Of a stretch of DNA of 12,826 nucleotides, positions 6,105 to 12,806 are shown piece after piece. The translations under genes and the position numbers were made by a program. The first letter of the stretch is position 1; each line of letters begins with the position of its first letter. The DNA comes from Anaerolineae bacterium. GTDB lineage: Bacteria > Chloroflexota > Anaerolineae > 4572-78 > J111. The stretch lies in contig JAGRCC010000302.1 of NCBI GenBank assembly GCA_020433785.1, forward strand, positions 1-12,826. The letters run 5' to 3'. A model generated the notes under the pieces. It worked only from the letters and a program-made list of their open reading frames with translations, had not been told where the DNA came from and searched no databases.

Positions 6105-6299
6105 ATGGATGAATTGGTAAAACTGGTTTCGGTGAAAACCGGTCTATCGGAGGAAATGTCAAAAGTGGCTGTCGAAACCGTTATTAGCCATCTTAAAGAC
6201 AAACTGCCGGCGCCGGTCGCAGCGCAGGTTGATGCGGCCATCGGCGGAGAAGGCGCGACTGGTGGTATTGCCAGTATGGCTAAAGGGTTGTTTGACTAA
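6105..6299 (+). CDS. Small helical protein of 64 aa, DUF2267/DUF937-like character
   Basis: The ATG at 6105 has AGGAG at 6091-6095, nine bases upstream, the best signal in this region; longer in-frame starts from 6012 run through non-coding-looking sequence. The protein begins MDELVKLVSVKTGLSEEMSK, continues with a second helix (AVETVISHLKDKLPAPVAAQ) and ends in a glycine-rich stretch (GGEGATGGIAS) with a final MAKGLFD. The pattern of one helix, 'KTGLSEE', a second helix ending in 'LKDKLPAPVA' and a Gly tail recalls short bacterial proteins annotated as DUF2267 or DUF937-like. The function is unknown. It is probably soluble, cytoplasmic and acidic. It ends just before a strong hairpin and precedes the CmpX-like gene. 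Confidence 0.75.
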   Translation: MDELVKLVSVKTGLSEEMSKVAVETVISHLKDKLPAPVAAQVDAAIGGEGATGGIASMAKGLFD

Positions 6300-6314
6300 A
6301 TTTAGTACTCTCGT

Positions 6315-6353
6315 TAATGGCCAAACTCTACTGAATTAGGAGTTTGGCCATTA
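6315..6353 (+). terminator. Strong 14-bp hairpin after the 64-aa gene
   Basis: TAATGGCCAAACTC (6315-6328) pairs perfectly with GAGTTTGGCCATTA (6340-6353) around an 11-base loop. It stands 15 bases after the stop codon. The bases right after it (TCTGGG) are not a U-run; T-runs follow only at about 6376. It may therefore be a terminator of weak form, or a 3'-end stabiliser for the small gene's mRNA. Confidence 0.6.
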
Positions 6354-6465
6354 TCTGGGAAAATTGCATAAAATGCTTTTTGTTTTGGCCGACTTTTTTG
6401 GGAAATTTTGCAACCTCACCCTATTCACACTTTACTATTATAAACAAATAAGGAGGAATAATCTT

Positions 6466-7986
6466 ATGGGACCGTTCTTAGATCAGTTCCTGGCAAGCTT
6501 TGGTGCCTATGCCTTGAATTTCGGTGGAGCCGCCCTGATTTTGGTAGGTGGCTGGATTTTGGCGTTGTTGATCTCTGCCGGTATTCGAAAGCTACTGGAG
6601 CGCTTGTCGATTGATAATCAATTGGCGCAGCGCATGGGGGCCAAAGAAGGATTTGGGATTGAAGAGTTACTGACCCGAATTGTTTTCTGGATCATTATGC
6701 TCTTTGTCATTGTGGCGGTGTTTCAGGCGTTGCAGCTTACGGCTGTTACCGGGCCATTGAACAGCCTGTTAAATGAAGTGTTTGCGTTTATTCCCAATTT
6801 GCTGGCGGCGGCCGGTTTGGCTTTTTTGGCCTGGGTTTTGGCCACATTGCTGCATTTTATCGTGTCTAAGGCTTTGGGTGCAACGAGCATAGATGATACG
6901 CTGACTCGCGAAGCGGGTCTTGAAGAAGGTCGTCAGGTGCCGATGAGCGAGTCGCTGGCGACAATTATCTATTGGTTTGTTCTTTTGCTTTTCCTCCCGG
7001 CTATTTTGGGCGCCTTAAATATGAACGGTCTACTGGCTCCCATACAAAGCATGATGAATGAGCTGCTCAGCTTTTTACCGAACGTCCTTGGTGCGGTTAT
7101 CATTTTACTCATTGGCTGGTTTGTAGCGCGAATCATTCGTCAAATCGTGACTAATTTGCTGATCGCCGTAGGGGCGGATGGCTTGGGCGCTCGTCTGGGT
7201 TTAACCGCCGCCTTTGGACAACAGAGCTTGTCGGTAGTTATTGGCACGATTGTATACGTGCTTATTCTCATTCCGGTGATTATCTCCGCCCTTGATGCCC
7301 TGGATATTGCAGCTATCTCAGTTCCCGCGACAAACATGCTAAATACGCTGCTCGATGCCATACCCAATATTTTTGGCGCGATGATTATCCTGGTGCTGGC
7401 GTACTTCATTGGCCGTCTGGTATCCGGATTGGTCACAACATTACTAACTAGTGTTGGATTTAACCGCGTTTTAACCTTGATTGGCTTAGGCCAGTCGTCG
7501 ACTGAAGGCCAGCGGACACCGTCGGAAATTGTGGGGTATTTGGTGTTAATCGGCATCATGCTGTTTGCTACCATCGAAGCTGCCAACATTCTTGGGTTCG
7601 AGTTCTTGGCGGTACTGGTTTCCGACTTTCTAGTATTTGCCGGACAAGTTATTTTGGCCATCATTATCTTTGGAATTGGTCTTTTCCTGGCTAACTTGGC
7701 TCGGAGTGTAATCTTGAGCATGGCCGGATCGAATGCTAATCTGTTGTCGCAACTAGCTCGGGTAGCTATCATTGTGCTTACGGCTGCGATGGCGCTGCGG
7801 CAGATGGGTATCGCTGATGATATTGTCAATCTAGCTTTTGGCCTGACGTTAGGCGCGATAGCCGTGGCAGCGGCATTAGCCTTTGGTTTGGGTGCTCGGG
7901 AGATTGCCGGGCGAGAAGTGGAAAGTTGGGTTGAATCGCTGCGGTCACGTAATGATATTGATCTCAAGTCCGACTCATCTCTCTAA
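6466..7986 (+). CDS. Multi-repeat MscS-TM-helix membrane protein (CmpX-like)
   Basis: From ATG 6466, with AGGAGG at 6451-6456, the protein has 506 residues. It is built of about five copies of a two-helix unit. The second helix of each unit is alike: residues 19-45, 108-134 (IPNLLAAAGLAFLAW), 203-232 (LPNVLGAVIILLIGWFVARI), 298-326 (IPNIFGAMIILVLAYFIGRL) and 388-418. This is the conserved TM-helix repeat (PF05552 type) of CmpX-like proteins. The last helix (GAIAVAAALAFGLGAREIAG, 464-482) resembles the pore-lining TM3 of MscS, but the cytoplasmic beta and alpha/beta domains of MscS are absent, as is usual in this group. Likely an inner-membrane channel or tension-responsive protein in osmotic or envelope stress; direct channel activity is not established. 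Hairpins lie on both sides. Confidence 0.88.
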   Translation: MGPFLDQFLASFGAYALNFGGAALILVGGWILALLISAGIRKLLERLSIDNQLAQRMGAKEGFGIEELLTRIVFWIIMLFVIVAVFQALQLTAVTGPLNSLLNEVFAFIPNLLAAAGLAFLAWVLATLLHFIVSKALGATSIDDTLTREAGLEEGRQVPMSESLATIIYWFVLLLFLPAILGALNMNGLLAPIQSMMNELLSFLPNVLGAVIILLIGWFVARIIRQIVTNLLIAVGADGLGARLGLTAAFGQQSLSVVIGTIVYVLILIPVIISALDALDIAAISVPATNMLNTLLDAIPNIFGAMIILVLAYFIGRLVSGLVTTLLTSVGFNRVLTLIGLGQSSTEGQRTPSEIVGYLVLIGIMLFATIEAANILGFEFLAVLVSDFLVFAGQVILAIIIFGIGLFLANLARSVILSMAGSNANLLSQLARVAIIVLTAAMALRQMGIADDIVNLAFGLTLGAIAVAAALAFGLGAREIAGREVESWVESLRSRNDIDLKSDSSL

Positions 7987-8010
7987 CGAACGAGGTGACC
8001 TAAACTAAAT

Positions 8011-8056
8011 AGAGAGTACAAGCGGACCTAGCTCCGGTTGTGCTCTCTCAATTTTT
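8011..8056 (+). terminator. Hairpin with U-run between the CmpX-like and HhH genes
   Basis: AGAGAGTACAA (8011-8021) pairs with TTGTGCTCTCT (8038-8048), ten Watson-Crick pairs and one T.G; after one G.G mismatch the stem continues with CGGA (8023-8026) and TCCG (8033-8036). TTTTTT follows at 8051-8056, three bases (CAA... as C-A-A on 8049-8051 side) after the stem. This is a good intrinsic terminator for the channel gene. The SD of the next gene begins only a few bases later (8059), so that gene must rely on read-through or on control at this hairpin. Confidence 0.72.
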
Positions 8057-8070
8057 TGAAAGGACCTGTA

Positions 8071-8601
8071 ATGAAGCGGTCACTACTCAACTTAAAGAAA
8101 GCCGTATGGTTTAATTTGATTTCTGAGACGCAGCCGAAAAATCGACTTGGCCGAATACCCGGGTGGGTATGGGGCATGTTGGTTGGTTTAGTGATAATTG
8201 TTGCTATTATCGTAACTCTGCGCGAAGATGAAGAAGTGAGTTTAGAACGACCGGAGGCCAGACTATCGCCGCCTAACCCAGAGCCGGTTCCTCAATCGTT
8301 CGTTCCGGCGCCTGCTCTGGTCACAAAGCCAGTTGAATCGACTCTAATTGTGCCCTCTGAAGCGGTTACTGCTACTCCCTCTGTCCGTCCCGATAATCTT
8401 AAACGCATTAAAGGCATTGGTCCTAAAATTGAGATACTGCTCAATGACCATGGCATTACCACCTTCCCTCAGATCGCCGCTATGAAGCCGCACGACATTC
8501 AAACGTTGCTAGACACAGTTGATTGGACTGATTTAGCCGACCCTACGACCTGGCCTGAGCAAGCCAGAGAATTAGCTGTAGCAACGGGCAGCAATTCGTA
8601 A
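8071..8601 (+). CDS. Membrane-anchored helix-hairpin-helix domain protein
   Basis: The 176-residue protein has three parts. A short basic N-terminus precedes one transmembrane helix (residues 29-50, PGWVWGMLVGLVIIVAIIVTL), with positive charges before it, so the bulk should face outside or be held at the membrane depending on orientation. A proline-rich linker spans about 58-105. A helix-hairpin-helix unit at 108-150 begins LKRIKGIGPKIEILLNDHGI and continues FPQIAAM; the KGIGPK turn is the typical backbone-phosphate-binding hairpin. Such HhH segments also occur as protein-interaction modules in non-DNA proteins. ATG at 8071 has AAAGGA at 8059-8064; an upstream in-frame GTG at 8038 lies in the terminator and is unlikely. 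Function unknown; it lies between a channel-like gene and a DUF427 gene. Confidence 0.8.
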   Translation: MKRSLLNLKKAVWFNLISETQPKNRLGRIPGWVWGMLVGLVIIVAIIVTLREDEEVSLERPEARLSPPNPEPVPQSFVPAPALVTKPVESTLIVPSEAVTATPSVRPDNLKRIKGIGPKIEILLNDHGITTFPQIAAMKPHDIQTLLDTVDWTDLADPTTWPEQARELAVATGSNS

Positions 8602-8641
8602 AAAATCGTGCATCATTGAGCAAAAAGGAACTAATTTTACC

Positions 8642-9136
8642 ATGAAACCGAACTATATCCAACCGGGCCCTGGACAGGAGTCGGTATGGGATTATCCCCG
8701 TCCGCCCCGTGTAGAGCCTATTGTCCGGCGAATTCGGGTTGTGTTTAATGGCGTAACTTTGGCCGATACCCAACAAGCCAGGCGTGTACTGGAAACCAGC
8801 CACCCTCCGGTCTATTATATTCCGCCGGAAGATATTCAAATGGTGTATTTAACGCCTACTAATCGATCTACTGTATGTGAATGGAAAGGCCGAGCGCACT
8901 ATTACACCATCAAAATGACTAACAAAAAAACCGCAAATGCGGCTTGGTTTTATCCTACTCCACCACCGGAGTATAGTTCAATTAAAAATTATGTAGCATT
9001 TTACCCAAGTTTGATGGATGCTTGCTACGTAGGTGATGAGCCAGTCAAAGCGCAACCGGGTGATTTTTACGGGGGATGGATCACTAGCAACATTGTTGGC
9101 CCATTTAAGGGCGAGCTGGGCACTTGGGGTTGGTAG
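8642..9136 (+). CDS. DUF427 domain protein
   Basis: The 164-residue protein has the DUF427 signature. It starts with PGPGQESVWDYPRPPR (8-23), a frequent N-terminal extension of the longer family members. The core follows: RRVLETSHPPVYYIPPEDI (47-65), CEWKGRAHYY (79-88), a tryptophan-containing WFYP (102-105), YVAFYP (117-122) and a C-terminal GPFKG (153-157). The family forms a small beta-rich fold, and no activity is firmly assigned. It is soluble and cytoplasmic. AAGGA at 8625-8629 is about 12 bases from the ATG, a little far, suggesting modest translation. The stop TAG (9134-9136) is immediately followed by the stop of the convergent response regulator gene, leaving no room for a terminator. 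Confidence 0.88.
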   Translation: MKPNYIQPGPGQESVWDYPRPPRVEPIVRRIRVVFNGVTLADTQQARRVLETSHPPVYYIPPEDIQMVYLTPTNRSTVCEWKGRAHYYTIKMTNKKTANAAWFYPTPPPEYSSIKNYVAFYPSLMDACYVGDEPVKAQPGDFYGGWITSNIVGPFKGELGTWGW

Positions 9137-9553
9137 TTAGCTTATGTCAGATGTTTTATACTTATTCATAAGTTGTTGCTGTCGCTTTAACTTCCCCCGG
9201 ACAACAGAAAGTAAGTGGTCGGTCTTAATTGGTTTGATTAGATAATCATCAACCCCTAATTCTTTTCCGTAGCGAATTTCGCTGTCTAATAAACAGCCTG
9301 TTAAGAATAGGAAAGGGATATTGATCCACACCGAATTTTTTCGAACTTGGTGATACAGTTCGTACCCATCCATATCCGGCATGACAATATCCGATACAAT
9401 CAGATCAATCGTATGTGTGTTCAGTATTTCTATGGCCTCAAAGCCATTGTTAGCAGTTAGAGTTTGAAAGCCGGCAATTTCTAACGGCAAACTAAGGTTA
9501 TATAACATATCAGGATAATCATCAACCAGTAAAATAGATGGCCGAATTGTCAT
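9137..9553 (-). CDS. Single-domain response regulator (receiver only)
   Basis: The 138-residue protein is a CheY-like receiver with no output domain. Seen are the acidic pair D11-D12, phosphoacceptor D55 in IVSDIVMPDMDGYEL, T85 and K107 in DDYLIKPIK. The ATG at 9553 has GGAG on the - strand about seven bases upstream; a longer in-frame start at 9649 would add 32 residues that do not belong to the fold. It is very similar to the receiver halves of the two regulators upstream, so it probably arose by duplication with loss of the DNA-binding domain. As a stand-alone receiver it may act in a phosphorelay or by protein contact. No cognate kinase is in the window. Confidence 0.9.
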   Translation of the reverse strand: MTIRPSILLVDDYPDMLYNLSLPLEIAGFQTLTANNGFEAIEILNTHTIDLIVSDIVMPDMDGYELYHQVRKNSVWINIPFLFLTGCLLDSEIRYGKELGVDDYLIKPIKTDHLLSVVRGKLKRQQQLMNKYKTSDIS

Positions 9554-9594
9554 CAACCTGCTCCTAAATTCCCAATGATTGGCTGCTTTTGGGT

Positions 9595-9623
9595 ATATTA
9601 GCAAAACTACAACGTGAGGTCTA
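9595..9623 (-). promoter_or_regulatory. Promoter candidate of the single-domain response regulator
   Basis: On the - strand, a -35 TAGACC (9623-9618), four of six consensus bases, is followed by 17 bases and -10 TAATAT (9600-9595), with TGC directly before it as in an extended -10. Transcription would begin near 9588, about 35 bases before the ATG at 9553. This gene can thus be expressed separately from the regulator 134 bases upstream. Confidence 0.5.
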
Positions 9624-9687
9624 TGTTGCTTTTGTTGAAATGTGTACAATTAACGTTTGAATAATTAGGAGCAGCAATTTTGATTCA

Positions 9688-10428
9688 TTAATCGGGCACA
9701 ATTAATCGATAACCAACACCTCTTACATTTTCAACGTATCCGATTTGGTCACTGACGATATCTAGCTTTCGTCTTAAAGATAAAATCAGCGGTCTTAATA
9801 AGTTTCCGGCCTCAATATAATCCGCTTTGAACTCATGCGTAAGTTCAATAAGCTCCTGGGGGGACATAACTCTTCCGTGCGCTCTCGCTAACTCTTCCAG
9901 TAAAACGAATTCTCGCGCTGATAATTTTAATTCGTCTTCATCTAACCACACCCGATGTTGATCACTATCAATATGTAGCGGACCAACGCGTATTTCTTTT
10001 TTGACCTTAACTTTAGAAAAATTATACTGATTGAATGTGGTAACAATTTGTTCAGCACGGCGGAGTTTTCCCCGCACTGCGGCTAGAAGATCGGGGCCAC
10101 GAATCGGTTTGGTTAGATAATCATCTACTCCCAACTCTTTTCCATAGTGAATATCAGTGTCCATCGTTCGAGCGCTTAGGAAGATGAAAGGAATGGTGAC
10201 CCACTTTGGATTTTCGCGTACCTTTTCGTATAGCTGATAGCCATTCATATTGGGCATAGCAATATCAGCTAAAATGAGATTTACGGGGTGTACTGTCAGA
10301 ACCTGGAGAGCTTGAAGGCCATCAGGTGCAGTATAAACCTGAAATCCTTCAATTTCTAGGGGAAGACTAATATTTTCTAGCAAATCTGGTTCATCATCAA
10401 CCACCAGAATAGAGGTTGGTGACTGCAT
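9688..10428 (-). CDS. OmpR-like response regulator (receiver plus winged helix), second of three
   Basis: The 246-residue protein has a receiver at 1-120 with D11-D12, phosphoacceptor D55 (ILADIAMPNMNGYQL), S85 and K107 (DDYLTKPIR). A winged-helix output domain follows from about 146 (VGPLHIDSDQHRVWL) and ends ENVRGVGYRL, the standard closing hairpin of OmpR/PhoB-type regulators. The recognition-helix region reads EAGNLLRPLILSLRRKL, with a proline where PhoB-type proteins have a valine. The ATG has AAGGAG upstream, and a good promoter lies 78 bases further up. It is a close paralogue of the regulator at 10710-11453. The kinase partner and target genes are unknown. Confidence 0.92.
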   Translation of the reverse strand: MQSPTSILVVDDEPDLLENISLPLEIEGFQVYTAPDGLQALQVLTVHPVNLILADIAMPNMNGYQLYEKVRENPKWVTIPFIFLSARTMDTDIHYGKELGVDDYLTKPIRGPDLLAAVRGKLRRAEQIVTTFNQYNFSKVKVKKEIRVGPLHIDSDQHRVWLDEDELKLSAREFVLLEELARAHGRVMSPQELIELTHEFKADYIEAGNLLRPLILSLRRKLDIVSDQIGYVENVRGVGYRLIVPD

Positions 10429-10512
10429 GGCTAACTCCTTTTCTAGTCGTAAGTGAAAATAATGGCGAAAGAATTAGAAATATCTGGTGCCCTGATCGGC
10501 TTAGTCTATTTA

Positions 10513-10541
10513 AGTATATCATATCACGTTATTCATCGCAA
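10513..10541 (-). promoter_or_regulatory. Promoter of the second response regulator
   Basis: On the - strand, -35 TTGCGA (10541-10536; four of six) is followed by 17 bases and -10 TATACT (10518-10513; five of six), with TGA just before it, an extended -10. Transcription would start near 10506, giving a leader of about 78 bases. Confidence 0.6.
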
Positions 10542-10628
10542 CGAGGATGCTCAAGTTAGAATAGAATCAATTTGTGAGATGGACTTACCATTGGATATGG
10601 GGGAAGATTTAAATTTCTGAGAGAGGAC

Positions 10629-10669
10629 AAAAATCAAAGTACCTCCTGATTAATCAGGAGGTACTTTGA
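10629..10669 (-). terminator. Perfect 36-bp palindrome, intrinsic terminator of the third response regulator
   Basis: Bases 10634-10669 read the same on both strands: TCAAAGTACCTCCTGATT followed by its exact complement. On the - strand the stem is followed by TTTTT (10633-10629), so it is a standard intrinsic terminator for the regulator that ends at 10710. In the + direction there is no U-run. The stem would also block antisense read-through. Confidence 0.88.
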
Positions 10670-10709
10670 ACAAAGAAAAAACTTATGGCTAAGTGATAGT
10701 TGGAATAGT

Positions 10710-11453
10710 TTAATTGTTTGGTACCAAGAGACGATAACCAACACCTCGAACATTCTCAATAAAGCCTGTATCGCCAATGTCAAAGCCCAGTTTTCGTCTG
10801 AGGGAATGGAGTAGTGGCCCCAACAAGGTGCTGGCTTCAGTCGTGTTAGTGGCCAAATCGTGAGTCCTCTTGACTAATTCCTGCGGAGACAGAACCGAAC
10901 CGGGATTTTTGGTCAGACATTCCAATAAAAGAAATTCTTTGGCGGATAATTTGATTTCTTGAGCATCAAACCATACTTTGTGTTGATTTAAATCGAGCTG
11001 TAAATTACCGATATTGATAAATTCTAGCTCTTCATCAGGTGAACTAATTTGATTCCGTAGGGTCTCTTTCAATTCTCTAGCGCGACGCAGCTTGCCTTTT
11101 ACGGCTGAAAATAATTCCATTACGCGTACAGGTTTGATGATATAATCGTCAACCCCTAATTCTCTACCATAATCGATATCCGTACTGAGGCCCCGGGCCG
11201 TTAAGAATATAAACGGAACAAAAAGCCAGTCCGGATTTTCACGAACTTTTTGATATAATTGGTAACCATTCATATTCGGCATAGCAATGTCGGCTAAGAT
11301 CAAGTCAATATCCTCAGCTTCGAGTTTAACTAACGCTTGTATGCCATCTGGTGCAGAGTATACTTGATATCCCTCAGCATCTAAGGCCAAGACAATATTC
11401 TCTAATAAATCTGGTTCGTCGTCAACAACTAATATAGACGCCTTTGTTTGCAT
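10710..11453 (-). CDS. OmpR-like response regulator (receiver plus winged helix), third of three
   Basis: The 247-residue protein has the same layout as its neighbour. The receiver at 1-120 has D11-D12, phosphoacceptor D55 (ILADIAMPNMNGYQL, identical to the neighbour over this stretch), T85 and K107 (DDYIIKPVR). The winged helix begins near 147 (IGNLQLDLNQHKVWF) and ends ENVRGVGYRLL. The recognition-helix segment EASTLLGPLLHSLRRKL keeps the unusual proline. Receiver identity with the second regulator is visibly higher than between the DNA-binding halves, so they may answer related signals but bind different sites. The ATG at 11453 has AAGGA upstream. The leader is AT-rich, and I could not settle on one promoter. 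The gene ends in the palindromic terminator. Confidence 0.92.
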   Translation of the reverse strand: MQTKASILVVDDEPDLLENIVLALDAEGYQVYSAPDGIQALVKLEAEDIDLILADIAMPNMNGYQLYQKVRENPDWLFVPFIFLTARGLSTDIDYGRELGVDDYIIKPVRVMELFSAVKGKLRRARELKETLRNQISSPDEELEFINIGNLQLDLNQHKVWFDAQEIKLSAKEFLLLECLTKNPGSVLSPQELVKRTHDLATNTTEASTLLGPLLHSLRRKLGFDIGDTGFIENVRGVGYRLLVPNN

Positions 11454-11584
11454 CGGTCTATCCTTAAAATAAATGCTCGATACTGAAATTAATACTGGGT
11501 ATAGTTTATCTCACAATTAGATATAATTACATAAATCCAATATATGAATTCCGTTGAGTTATGTCGAAAAAAATGTGAATTTTG

Positions 11585-11640
11585 TGACAAATGTAGAATT
11601 TTTGTTAGTATTTGTCATTTTTACCTTATCCGATTATTCT
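11585..11640 (+). promoter_or_regulatory. Promoter and inverted repeat upstream of the dehydrogenase gene
   Basis: TGACAAAT (11585-11592) and ATTTGTCA (11610-11617) form a perfect inverted repeat with a 17-base spacer. The right arm contains TTGTCA (11612-11617), a -35 one base from consensus; 17 bases later lies TATTCT (11635-11640), four of six for -10. Transcription would start near 11647. The repeat over the -35 is placed like an operator; in RNA it would be a weak AT-rich hairpin. Confidence 0.45.
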
Positions 11641-11675
11641 TCAGACTGATTTGAACATACTTTGACTGGATTAAA

Positions 11676-12758
11676 ATGATTATGGCTCTAGAAAAATCGC
11701 ACTATACCATTGCTGTAATTCCCGGCGACGGCATTGGCCCTGAAATTATTGAGGCGGCCACTGTTATTTTACAACAGGTGGCAAGTACCAGCGGTTTAAC
11801 CTTTCAGTTATCTCAAGTTGAAGCCGGAGCTGGCGCTTATCAAAAATATGGCGATGCTCTCCCCCCGGAGTCTTTAGCCAAGTGCAAACAGTCCGACGCT
11901 ATTTTCAAAGGGCCGACCGGCTTACCGGATGTACGCCTGCCAGATGGCACCGAAGCCGGAGTGCTGGGAGGGCGTTTTCGCAACGGATTGGATCTTTATG
12001 TTAACCTTCGCCCGATTAAACTCTACCCCAATGTCCCGACGGCTTTGGCTAATCGCCAACCCGGCGACATCGATTGGGTTATGGTTAGGGAGAATACCGA
12101 AGGACTTTACGCGAGCCGAGGCAACGGCGTGGTCGCCACCAGCGGGCAGGCTGCCACCGACACGTTAATGATTACCCGTGCCGGTTCGGAACGCATCATA
12201 CGTTATGCCTTTGAAGAAGCGCGGCGTCGAAACGGCCAAAAGCGAGTCGCCTGTGTTGATAAAAGCAATGTGCTGCGATCGTTTGCCTTTTTTCGCCAAA
12301 TTTTCAAGGAGATTGCTCAAAATTATCCTGATATCGAAACCGATTTTTTGTATGTGGATGCCGCAGCTCAGGCTATCGTTTTGGAACCCCAGCGTTTTGA
12401 TGTGATGGTCACCGAAAATATGTTTGGCGATATCCTCAGCGATTTAGGCGGCGCGACCATTGGCGGAGTGGGGGTCTGCGCCGGGGCGAACATTGGGGCC
12501 AATTATGCCTACTTCGAACCGATTCACGGTTCTGCTCCAGGGTTAACCGGCAAGGGTGTCGCCAACCCGCTTTCGGCAATTTTGGCGGTGCGGCTTATGC
12601 TTGAGTATTTAAACCAACCTAAAGCCGCCGCTCACCTTGAACAGGCTATTGAACGAGCTTTTATTAAAAAAGATATTATCCTCAGACCCGACGGCTCCGC
12701 TGAAAATGGCACCGAAGCCATTGCCGAAGCGATTAGCCGCCAGTTAGCTCAAATGTAA
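11676..12758 (+). CDS. Isocitrate/isopropylmalate dehydrogenase-family beta-decarboxylating enzyme
   Basis: The 360-residue protein has the family fold. It begins IAVIPGDGIGPEII (12-25). Substrate residues include R112 (NLRPIK), R138 and Y145 (VRENTEGLYA), K196 (VDKSNVL), D228, and the metal ligands D252 and D256 (NMFGDILSDLGG). 'VRENTEGLY' points to the isocitrate, homoisocitrate or tartrate group rather than typical LeuB, which has a different loop there. The nucleotide loop reads HGSAPGLTGKGVANP (284-298); Gly289 replaces the aspartate that normally binds NAD ribose. The start may be ATG 11676 or 11682; only a weak GGA at 11668 precedes them. Substrate remains open: isocitrate, 3-isopropylmalate, homoisocitrate or tartrate. 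No leu or citric-acid-cycle neighbours are in the window. Confidence 0.9.
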   Translation: MIMALEKSHYTIAVIPGDGIGPEIIEAATVILQQVASTSGLTFQLSQVEAGAGAYQKYGDALPPESLAKCKQSDAIFKGPTGLPDVRLPDGTEAGVLGGRFRNGLDLYVNLRPIKLYPNVPTALANRQPGDIDWVMVRENTEGLYASRGNGVVATSGQAATDTLMITRAGSERIIRYAFEEARRRNGQKRVACVDKSNVLRSFAFFRQIFKEIAQNYPDIETDFLYVDAAAQAIVLEPQRFDVMVTENMFGDILSDLGGATIGGVGVCAGANIGANYAYFEPIHGSAPGLTGKGVANPLSAILAVRLMLEYLNQPKAAAHLEQAIERAFIKKDIILRPDGSAENGTEAIAEAISRQLAQM

Positions 12759-12806
12759 ACCATTGCATTTCTTCATCTAAATAACGCTACAAATAAGGAT
12801 AAACGT

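Noticed and set aside
7140..7967. Long open frame of 275 codons on the - strand
   Set aside because: It lies wholly within the CmpX-like gene, has low-complexity Ser/Ala/Ile/Arg-rich composition, no SD and no recognisable family. It mirrors the hydrophobic codons of the other strand.
10655..10690. SD-like AGGAGG followed by a TTG frame in the palindrome
   Set aside because: The frame is only eight codons long and the AGGAGG is part of the terminator stem.
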